In this document: positions 26,501 to 37,400 of the stretch, in pieces
How the letters are laid out: each line of letters starts with the position of its first letter
Numbering within the stretch: the stretch's first letter is position 1
NCBI GenBank assembly: GCA_963377175.1
Contig: CAUJNA010003240.1
Span: 332,501-396,500, forward strand
Direction of reading: 5' to 3'
DNA length: 64,000 nt
DNA from: Effrenium voratum
Lineage: Eukaryota; Sar; Dinophyceae; Suessiales; Symbiodiniaceae
The notes under the pieces: model-generated
What the model was told of the DNA's origin: nothing
The model's input: only the letters and a program-made list of their open reading frames with translations
The model's database searches: none
Program-made: the position numbers and the translations under genes

Positions 26501-27283
26501 TTGTCCTTGTCAGATGGTTTGAGCGTAGTGGGCGGGGGATTGGGGGTCTTCTTTGTTGAGGCAGGAAGAGTTGGAGGAGCAGGAGCAAGAGAAGCTGAAC
26601 CTGGAGGAGAAGTATGCCTCCACGGAGGAGCAGGCCGAGACTGCGGGAGACCAGGGGTGAATTGCAACGGGGAGACTCTGAGACTGGGGTCAGCCACGCT
26701 TGCCAGGTGACAAAGTTGACTTCAAAGCTAGAAAAGCTTTGGGACCGGCACAAGCAGACGCAAGAGGAGGTCGAGGATTTACAGCAGGAATTTCAGACCC
26801 AAAGGGAGGACATGCTGGAGACCATCCGAGAGCTTCGGAAGGAGGTGCCTGGCTGGGAGCAGAAAGTATAGATTTCACTTGTATTCCTAGATATTCCTAG
26901 CATAATTCAGTGATCGGTGCATCAGCCGCTCTAATTCGAGCAACCCTGAGGTGAAGCTGGTGTGCCTGACGATAGAAAATTTCATCCCGATGGAGCACTA
27001 CCAGCAAATTGTGGAGCGCGCGCATTTCGATGAGTCTTCTGATGAGTGGGTTATCCGAAACGTAGATCTGGCCGGGAACCGTGTGCGGCGGCGGGGCCGG
27101 ATCCTGGATGATGATGGGGAGCGCATGCGCCGCTCGGGGGGCCCCGATGGAAGCCCAGACCCAGTGGCGATGATGAACGAGCGGCCCAACGTGTACTTCG
27201 CCTACACGGAAGATGGAGGGGCGCAGCGTGCAGAGACACGGCCCGTGCAAAAGAATGGCAGCTGGGCTGACAAGTTGCCCTAA
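17550..27283 (+). CDS. Kinesin-2 (heterotrimeric kinesin-II) motor subunit
   Basis: Plus-end microtubule motor of the KIF3/FLA10 family, which drives anterograde intraflagellar transport. Proposed exons: 17550-17642, 17690-17777, 17919-18007, 18171-18177, 19280-19435, 20277-20373, 20597-20729, 20885-20984, 21809-21912, 22084-22200, 22360-22514, 22736-22879, 23222-23312, 23622-23708, 24126-24233, 24992-25050, 25539-25604, 26561-26633, 26707-26844, 26951-27283. All phases agree, giving about 745 residues. Seen in order: [36 protein letters not shown]-loop GQTGTGKT (19318-19341); SSRSHS (20933-20950); DLAGSE (21856-21873); [20 protein letters not shown]; the neck; a Glu/Lys/Gln coiled-coil stalk; [10 protein letters not shown] in the tail. 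Exon 2 is the least certain; skipping it with a GT donor at 17650 also keeps frame but removes a motor beta-hairpin. Whether it is the KIF3A- or KIF3B-type subunit cannot be told. Confidence 0.95.
18171..18177 (+). other. 7-nt microexon of the kinesin gene
   Basis: GTCGAGA follows CTCTCTCAG and precedes GCGACT (a GC donor). Joined between the exon ending at TAT CCT (18007) and the exon starting GC GTC ATG GAC (19280), it restores YPVESVMDGYNG. This is the conserved kinesin-2 segment just before the P-loop. Without it the frame breaks and the conserved Val-Glu-Ser is lost. Confidence 0.8.
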
Positions 27284-27748
27284 AGATTGGGCTGCTCCAA
27301 GCTCTAAACCAACCAATGGTCAACAATGCTCGCAATGGTCGACTAGACGTAACTAAATAAATTGAAAGAAGCCCCAGGCAAGGAAGCAGCATGCCCCGCC
27401 GCATTACGTTGCCCCACTGGAGTGATGAAATACTCACGGCTAGAAAGCAAAACAGTTACTAAGTAACTAGGTCCTGCCGCTTTGAACTATTTGGGCAGGT
27501 GGTGCTTGGTGCAAAGTTTGAAAAAGTTTTCGGCACACCGCCATTAGTTATGACCGAGGGCCTGGAACCAGTGCTTCTTAACAGGACCCAGTATGAGTAG
27601 AGGGATTCGCAAGTTGGGCTGATGCTTGCTGACAAGCCAGCATAAGCCAGCTTTGCACTGTCATGGTCATGCTTGATCCGCGGGAAGACCAATTTTCTGG
27701 CGCTAGATCTCGACCGAAACGTCTAGCCAGTTGCCAGTTTCCTTCCAG

Positions 27749-27970
27749 ATTCTGCAGCAAATGCACGTCCAAGGCAAGCGGATGAAGTCCGCTGGCCGGC
27801 CTGGCACTGCCAGCCGCAAGGGTCGGGGCGTGAAAGCCGCGGGTGGTAACCCGATGAATCCCCCGGAACAGGAGGATGGCAAGGCAGGGATCGGGCTTTG
27901 CGAGGAGTTGGTCAAGCGTTTGGGAGCTCATTCTCTTGGGGGTGAGGTTGTGACGCGCAAGTTCTGCTGA
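27749..27970 (+). CDS. Possible extra C-terminal tail exon of the kinesin gene
   Basis: After TTCCAG an open frame reads ILQQMHVQGKRMKSAGRPGT, then ASRKGRGVKAAGGNPMNPPE, and ends in TGA at 27968-27970. Basic Arg-Pro/Lys-Ser-Ala-rich tails are common at the ends of kinesin-2 subunits, so this may be an alternative last exon replacing the end of the exon that stops at 27283. No unique donor can be chosen. It could instead be the start of a small separate gene. Confidence 0.4.
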   Translation: MLQQMHVQGKRMKSAGRPGTASRKGRGVKAAGGNPMNPPEQEDGKAGIGLCEELVKRLGAHSLGGEVVTRKFC

Positions 27971-29450
27971 GACACCTGAACTGGGTCACTTTCTGTAGGG
28001 CATGGTGAGTTGGGGTCGCTAAAATACGCTTATTGCGTAGTGCGCAGATGCAAAAGTCATCGCCATGCGCAGAGCAAGTCACAAGTGACCGGTTGAGTGG
28101 ACTGAGGCGGCCTTCCCAAAGGCCCGTGGCTTAGTGCAAGCTGGATACCATGGCTGAGGCTCAGCTGTTTGGGGCATACAGGCCCCCGACATGTCATGGA
28201 CCTTTCCAGGGCAAACCAAACAAGTCGAAAACAATCCTGCTAGATTCTGCCACTGGCCGCGCCAAGCCGAGAGAGTCTTGTGTTTAGAATTTGCAGATGG
28301 CACAGTAGGTCATGCATCTTGGCACCCCTTTAAATCCAGTGTGCGAAGGAGAGGTTCAAGCCCTTGTTGCAATCTTTCGTAGTTCTCGGTACTGTGCATG
28401 CGCGACTCGCCAAGAGATCGGCGTGCCCGTGTCACCCTCGCCACTGCTTCCAGCCTGAGTGGCAGGGCATCCCCAGCCGAAGCTTATGATTGAAGCTTTC
28501 AACCCCTTGGCGGGAAGCAAGCGCGCATGGCTGCAGCCGGATGGATAGCGTCCCACGCGAACCGCAGGGCCGACCCGGATGCAGCTGAATTCATTGTCTC
28601 ACAGGACTCCAGGGACGGTATATGGGGGCCACCCCTGGCCATCTTAAAACATTCGGACCACCAAATGCAGACGTACCTTTGAACAAGCTTCCCAAAAAGT
28701 AGTGCAGTTGAGAAAGTCGTCATATTTCTGTCGTTGGATATGCTGAATTAATTTAGCTGGTGTGGGCGTGTGTGTCTGTGTGTTTTCTCCGCTTTCCATG
28801 TTGCAACGCATCCACATAGTATGTTCCGCCCTGGCGCAGTCCTTTGCATTAAACTGGAGTGCAGCAGTGCACCAAAAAATCAAGCGGCCGTGCAGGCCTG
28901 CCAAGGCAGGTTTGGCAAGCTTCTTGAACAACGACCTTGTGGTGCTAGTTGGTCAAGGGGGCGACTTTGCAAGCTGAAAGCACGATCCCCTTGAAGGAGC
29001 AGGAAGTTCAGAGGGGTAATTTGTAGAGTGTCAACATGCAGGAATGCCCCCTTTTTCCAGCGAATATCCAAATGCTTGGTGCATAGCTGTGCGGCTCAAG
29101 CATCCTACGGCAGACATCAGGTTATGACATTAGGAGTCCAGAAGACAATTCAAAAGACGAGTGCAGGCAAGGCCACGGCTTCTTCGGCCTGTGTCGGTTG
29201 TTTTTGTGGCTCCGACAATGACAAGTCGCATCAAGGAAACGAGGAAAGGCGGTGTGTGGAAGACTTTGAAAAACTGAGCGTTCCCCTCCACAGAATGGCT
29301 GGCCGATTTGTTCTGTCAAACGAACCATTTGAAAACTGTAGGTCACAAGGTTTCCATGAGAGACCTTCTGGGCACAACGGCAGAGACAGAGAGAGAGAGA
29401 AAGAAGGTTTCCATGAGGGTTCCGGCTGAGGATGCGGGAGCCACAACTCA
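27971..29450. other. Intergenic between kinesin and cold-shock gene A
   Basis: No gene recognised. A 51-codon frame at 28527-28682 starts MAAAGWIASHANRRADPDAA and ends HSDHQMQTYL. It is protein-like but has no family or splice support. A short GA run sits near 29388-29402. Confidence 0.35.
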
Positions 29451-32400
29451 ATGGCCCAGCAGAGTTTTAATGGTACTCTCGAAGCTTTGCCAGGCGAGTC
29501 GAAGCCAGGAAATGATGCGCCGGCAACTCTGCCTGATGACTTCACCGTGGACAAGGAGTGTGGCCCCAGTTATTGTTTTGTGAAATATCCGAACAACCAT
29601 GCCATCAAGTGGCCATACGTCATGTTTGTTGGAGTTGACACCATGGAAGGTGGCGCTCAGAAGTAAAAACAAGAGTTTCGTTCTCAGCTCATTGAGGGAT
29701 TGTCATTGATACATGGAGCCCTTCTGCGAGGGGACCGGTGTGAACTGAAGAATCACGCTTGGCCGAGCCCATCCTGGATTCGATGATTTCTTGGTCAAGC
29801 CTGTTCTGCTTTCTTGATCTTGATTCTATTTAGAACGTGTTCTTCAGACAATTTGAGAGGTGCGTTCTTCAGGCGAGTTCGAAGCCACACATTTCCGTCA
29901 TCGTACATCAGGGAGGCTGAATTATTTAATCCGGCGTGCTCTTTCGACCAGGATGCACGCTACACAGGATCTGCAGCTTGGCACGCAAAAAGCTTTTAGC
30001 TGTGTCACAGCTGTGGATTCGACATAGTTTCAATGCATCATGCTGCGCATTGGCTGGTCATGCTGCCCGCAACCCCCATGCCCAGCTTGATGGCTTGAGA
30101 AACTCTTCCCACAGGTTCTTGAACCCTTACAGGTTCTTAAATCCTGGCGAAGAATTGAATGCCGTTGTGGGAGCGGACCAAGGTAATTGATTTCAACAAG
30201 TGGAGAGGCTTCGGGCACATTTCGCTGGACCAGAAGGCGCATCTCCTCAACCTGTTCCTTTGTGCGCAGTGCTGATCATGCGTGCTATGCTGGAATTGTA
30301 TGGCACTCCTGCAACCAGTGGCACATTGGACGGTTGATTTATCCGAAATGGCCATCCATCAGAGCAGTTCTTTCTTGGATTCTCGCCCACCAGCGAGAGA
30401 GAGAGAGAGAGAGAGAGGGAGAGGAAAACAGATACTATTCCATCTATTCCCCCAATTTGGGGGCCAGTCGAGTCATCTCCCTCACCCATCAATCCGTCCT
30501 GCCGCCAGGGTGTTGCGCCTGGAGCGCCTCGGGGCACGAGGATTTTTCGACCAGAGAGTGGTTTTGCAATGGGCGTTGCCAAGAATGCTGTGTTTCAAAG
30601 AGAGGAAAATCCTTGGCTGGCTTCATGGTCCAGAAATAGAGCCTGTTGTTTTTGGATGGGGAGTTTTTGCGTGTGCCGGCGAGGGTCCGAGTCGGTCTGA
30701 GCCCTATATTTAGTGGCCTGCGGCCTGGTTCCGCCGCCCCCACACACCCTAGAATTTCGGCCCGGGACGAGAGAAAGCACGCCTGCACAGACCCGTTCGC
30801 GGACACGAAGACAGACGCAGATACGTAGACAGACACAGACAGACACAAAGAGACGCAGACAGACACGCAGCGGGGGGGGGAGGCTCTTCGCGGACACGAA
30901 GACAGACGCAGAGCCAGACAGACACAAAGAGACACACGCACAGACAAGCAGGGGACACGAAGACAGACGCAGATACGTAGACAGACGCAGACAGACACAA
31001 AGAGACACAAAGAGACACAAAGAGACAGAGACAGACACGCAGGGGGTCTTCGCGGACACGAAGACAGACGCAGACAGACAGACGCAAAGAGACACAGACA
31101 GACACGCAGGGGCAGGGGGGTCTTCGCGGACACGAAGACAGACGCAGATACGTAGACAGACATAGACAGACACAAGGGGGGGGCGGAGGGGTGGGGGAAG
31201 ACTACCCCAAAGCCAAGTGAAGAAGCCCGAAAGCACAGGACACGCGATTGAGTCCTAACGCGTGTTGTTTGGTCCCGAAAAACTATCGAAAGACTAGGAG
31301 ATTACGGGAAGAAGCCGGAAGACTACGGCAGACTACGGGAAGAAGCCGGAAGACTACGGAAGACTACGGGAAGAAGCCGGAAGACCACGGAAGACTACGA
31401 AGATCCGGCAAACCAGAGAGCCAGACATCCAGAAAACCAAACATCCAGAGATCCAGACAGGGGGGCGGAGGGGGCGAGGGAGGGGAGGGGGGGGGGGCCC
31501 AAGGGACATATATATATATGTTACATTGTATATATATATATAGAAAGCATATCAACAAAATACACCAGCAGAGACCCCAAACAGTTGAGGGCTGACGGGC
31601 GAGCACAAACATGCCAACAGCTTGTGGCTTTCTGCGCTTCAACACGGATGAATCAAAAGGATGCAGTCGTGAACCTGGCGCGCGTTGCGTTGCTGCACGT
31701 GTGTTGCTGGCATGCTTCGCGCTTCAGCACCGCGCCAGAACTGAGGTTGGGCAAGCGCGCGCGATGGCGGGCGAGCGCGCGCGCGTGAACGCAAGTGTGG
31801 CCGCGCAAGCACGCAGTCACATGGGCAGTTCAAACACACATGTCCAATTCAGACACACATGTGTGTACACGTGGAACACACATACGTATACGACTGAAAC
31901 AGTATACATTCACCTGCGGCACACGCATAAATGTGTTGAGCTGGAAAACAAACATGTGCTTCTTGGAAAGCACACACACACATGTGCAAACGTGGAACGC
32001 ACATATGTGTTCACTTACGACACGCTAATGCGTTCACGTGGAACACACATGTGTGTTCACTTGGAACACAATGAAACGCGTGTCCAATTCAGACACACAT
32101 GTGTGTACACGTGGAACACACATGCGTTCACCTGGAACACAAAGACGCGCAATTAAAGCACACATGTGTGTACGCGTGGGACACACATATGTATACCACT
32201 GGAACACAAACATGTGTCCACCTGGAACACCGCGTGTGCGATTAAAGCACACATGTGTGTACATGTGGAACACACATATGCGCACACGTGAGCAAACATA
32301 AATGCTCACCTAAATCGCACACACATGCGCGCACCTCGAAAACAATCATGCGTTTTCTGGAGCGCATACATGTGCACACCTGGAGAGCAAATATGTCGTC

Positions 32401-34463
32401 AGATGCCAAAAAAAGTTCATCTAGCACATACTAATGTGTTCACGTGAAACACACATCTGTTCACCTGGAACACAAACACGTGTCCAATTGGAACACACAT
32501 GTGCGTACACGTGGAACACACATATGTGCACACGTGAACACGCATATGTGCACACGTGAACACTCACATATATGTGCACCCGGAACACACACCCGTGTGC
32601 TCATCTGATAACAACCATGTGTTCTCCTGGAACACAAACACGTGTCCAATTGGAACACGCATGTGTGTACACGTGAACACACATATGTGTACACGTGGGA
32701 GACGCAAATGCGCACACGTGAACACACACACATGTGCACACGTGGAACACACACATGTGTACTGCACATGTGAACACACACATTTATGCGCGCGCGGAAA
32801 ACACAGACACACACGAGTGTTCATCTGATAACAAACACGTGGTCTCCTGGAACACAACCGTGTGTCTAATTGGAACACAACCGTGTGTACACGTGAACAC
32901 ACATATGTGTACACGTGAACACACACATATTTATATATATATATGCGCACCCGGAACACACACACACACGTGCGTTCATCTGAAAACAAACATGTATTCA
33001 CCTGAAACACAAACACGTGTCCAATTGGAACAAACATGTGTGGACACATGAACTCACAAATGTGTACATGTGGAACACACATATGTGTGCAAATGAACAC
33101 ACATACATGCGCACGCGGAGCAGACACACACACACACACACACGCGTTCATCTGATAACAAACATGTGTCCTCCTGGAACACAAACACGTGTCCAGTTGG
33201 AACGCACATGTGTGCACGCGCGAACACACAATGTGTGCCGTGAACACACATACAAAAAAGTGCACGCGGAGCAGACACACACGCACGTGTTCATCTGATA
33301 ACAAACATGTGTTCTCCTGGAACACAACCGTGTGTCTAATTGGAACACAGACGTGTGTACACGTGAACACACATATGTGTACACGTGAACACACACATAT
33401 ATACGCGCACCCGGAACACACACACACGAGTGTTCATCTGAAAACAAACATGTGTTCACCTGGAACACAAACACGTGTCCATTGGAACACACATGTGTGT
33501 ACACGTGAACACACATATGTGTACACGTGGGAGACGCAAATGCGCACACGTGAACACACACATGTGCACACGTGCAACACACACATGTGTACTGCACATG
33601 TGAACACACACATTTATGCGCGCGCGGAAAACACAGACACACACGAGTGTTCATCTGATAACAAACACGTGTTCTCCTGGAACACAACCGTGTGTCTAAT
33701 TGGAACACAGACGTGTGTACACGTGAACACACATATGTGTACACGTGAACACAGCACACGTGGAACACACACATGTGTACTGCACATGTGAACACACACA
33801 TTTATGCGCGCGCGGAAAACACAGACACACACGAGTGTTCATCTGATAACAAACACGTGTTCTCCTGGAACACAACCGTGTGTCTAATTGGAACACAGAC
33901 GTGTGTACACGTGAACACACATATGTGTACACGTGAACACACACACATATATATGCGCACCCGGACACACACACACACGTGCGTTCATCTGAAAACAAAC
34001 ATGTATTCACCTGAAACACAAACACGTGTCCAATTGGAACACACATGTGTGGACACGTGAACACACAAATGTGTGCACGTGGAACACACATATGTGTGCA
34101 AATGAACACACACACATGCGCATGCGGAGCAGACACACACACACACACGTGTTCATCTGATAACAAACATGTGTCCTCCTGGAACACAAACACGTGTCCA
34201 GTTGGAACGCACATGTGCGCACGCGTGAACACACAATGTGTGCACGTGAACACACATACAAAAAAAGTGCACGCGGAGCAGACACACACGCACGTGTTCA
34301 TCTGATAACAAACATGTGTTCTCCTGGAACACATACACGTGTCTGATAAGAACACACATGTGTGTACACGTGAACACACATATGTGTACACGTGCAACAC
34401 GCATATGTGCGCACGTGAACGCACATATGTGTACATGTGGAACACACATATGTGCACACGCGA

Positions 34464-34495
<32 letters not shown>

Positions 34496-37400
34496 GCGCG
34501 CCCGGAACACGCACACACACACATGCGTACACCTGGAACACATATGTGTGTATGTCTGGAAAGCACATTTCTGTTCACCTGCAACACACATATGTGTTCA
34601 CCTGGAACCCATATATGCGCTCACTTGGAACAGGCATTTGTGTTCACGTGCGACACTGGTGCAGACCTGGATCACACAAGCATGTTTAACCAGAACAAAC
34701 TTCTGTGTTGACTTGTAACACACATATGTGTACACATGGAACACACGTGTGTGCACATGTGGAGAAACATGTGCAACACAAATGTGCAACACACATGCGT
34801 TCACCTGGACAACAAAAATGTGTTCACATGGAATTTACATTTCCTGCACGCCTGGGCGACACATAAATCAAGTTCCCGAAGCCGGCTGTGAGGCGCTATT
34901 CCATGGGGCTCTGCCTTGAACAACGCTTGTGTTTTATATGCGTGTTCCAAGTAGGAAAATAGTGTTCGTGTACGATCAATCTAGCTTTTTTGCAACACAT
35001 TGCTAGCGCGCGAGCCTGCTGCTGCTGCTGCTGCTACTACTGCTAGTACTATCAGTATCGGATGCGTCTCCAGCAGTTACAGGCTTCAGCTTAGCAAAAG
35101 CTTTCCGGCGCATTGCGCTTCTTTCTCGCTTAGCTGCACAGTGTCTTTCGTATCGATTGCTAAAGTGCTTTGATCGTATTGTGGCAACTCTTCGTATCGA
35201 TTCAGTAAAGCATTTGCTTTCGCAGGGAAATACGCAACCCAATTCTTCCGTATGCTCGGTACAAGGCATCCCTGCCGTCTTGCCTCAGCCCTCCATGATA
35301 ATTGCATGCGAGGAGAGCGGAAGCAAATTTGGATTGAAGCGTAACTGGGAACCGGTCACAGCTGACCACTGCGCTAGCGCCTTGCTAGCGCGCGGCTAGC
35401 GCGGGTTCGCCGTATTTTTTGGAGTCACGGCGACCATCTGTGTGGATTTGACAAATTAAGGCCACGTAAGATGAAGGTAAACGTGCGGGCTGGCTTCAAG
35501 TACTAAGTAAGAACTGCAACATTACACCCTTGAAAGCCACGCAAAGCCCATCGCGGCAACCCACGCGCCAACTCTTGGAAACCAAGATCACCGAAGACCC
35601 TAGCGCAAACCAAGCGCCATCCTAGCGCCTCCAGTGGGGAGCGGGCAATCCATTGGTATTTGCAGGACTCCGCTTTGTGTGAATGAAAAACTGCACAAAG
35701 TGACTGCGACGGTGGCCTCTGTAGACTAAACCCCCTTACTAGGAATTTTGACCGGATCGCATATGTGTTTTATCAGAACAATCGCATGCTTTCACCTGGA
35801 ACACAAACATGTGCTGACGTGGAACACACTCATGTGGTCACATGCAAAAAGTGCGTGTTCACTTGGAACGCGCCGATGTGGTCAGCTGGAACACACCAAG
35901 AACACACAATCATTTACTTGAAGCACTCGTACGTGCATCCGCAGCATGCTGCCTGTGGCTTGATCAAGCGCACGCGCGCGCTCAAACACACGTTTCTGAG
36001 CCTCAAACACACATGCGTGCCCGCGGAATACACCGCGAATGACCAGGGAGCCGTGCCAGGCATCCAGGCTGGGGGACAACAAGAAGGAGACAAAGGGAGA
36101 CAAATGAACCCGTCCGCCCGGAGAGCCGTGCCAGACATCCAAGCTGGGAGACAAACGAATCCGTCCACCCAGAGAGCCGTGACAGGCATCCAGGCTGGGA
36201 GACAACCGGGGCCAAATAAAGGGAGACAAAGGGAGACAAATGAATCTGTCAGGCAAATGAAGGGAGAGGAACCCGTCCGCCGGGAGAGCCGGGACAACCC
36301 CAGGTGCCAAGAGCACCACTGGGTATCTCGGCGTAGGTTCGTTGAACATCATCAAAGAATCGATAGACGATTTAACTCCAGCGTGATTCACGTTTGTTTC
36401 ACCGGGGGGTTAACAGAGCCTTCTCGTAGCTGAAGCCGTGCGCCGCAGCGCACCGCTCTCGTCAGCTCGGGACTCCAAATGCGAGCAAGGACAGAGAGAG
36501 GCCGCAACTGATAACGAGGCACTGAACGAACAGACAGGGTGTAGCCAACGATAGACAAGGAAGACGACCCACCACGAGCCCAAGCAAAATCGAAGTCCAG
36601 ATGAAGGGCAGACAGAGGACCCTGTCCCCAACATCCACAAGACAAGGAATGACCGAAGCCAGGGCCGAAGCCGAAGGCAAACCAGACCCTGCCAAAAGGA
36701 CAGAACCGCGGGAAGTGAAGGAAACCGCGGAGCGTGAGTGCCACACATCCAGGCTGGGAGACAACGGGAGACAAATGAATCCGTCCACCCAGAGGGGCAT
36801 CCAGGCTGGGAGACAACGGGAGACAAACAAAGGGAGACAAAGGGAGACAAATGAATCCGTCCACCCAGAGAGGCATCCAGGCTGGGAGACAACGGGAGAC
36901 AAATAAAGGGAGACAAAGGGAGACAAATCAATCCGTCCACCCACAGAGATGGGAGACAAATGAAGGGGAACCAAGGGAGACAAGTGAATCCGTCCGCCTG
37001 GAGAGCCGTGACAGACATCCAGGCTGGGAGACAAGGGGAGCCAAATGAAGGGAGACAAAGGGAGACAAGTGAAACTGTCCACCCAAAGAGCCGTGCCAGG
37101 CATCCAGGCTGGGAGACAACGGGAGACAAATGAAGGGAGACAAAGGGAGACAAGTGAATCTGTCCGCCTGGAGAGCCGTGCCAGACATCCAGGCTGGGAG
37201 ACAACGGGAGACAAATGAAGCGAAACAAAGCCCAGAGAGCCGTGCCAGACAAATGAAGGGAGACAAAGAGAGACAAATGAACCCGTCCACCCAGAGAGCC
37301 GTGCCAGGCATCCAGGCTGGGAGGCAACGGGAGACAAATGAAGGGAGACAAAGGGTGACAAATGAACCCGTCCACCCAGAGAGCCGTGCCAGGCATCCAG

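Noticed and set aside
31800..34860. Multiple 100-290 codon frames (His-Val-Cys-Thr rich), some like Cys/His zinc-finger text
   Set aside because: Periodic Cys and His come from the ACAC/GTGT unit. They occur in several frames of both strands and lack finger spacing.
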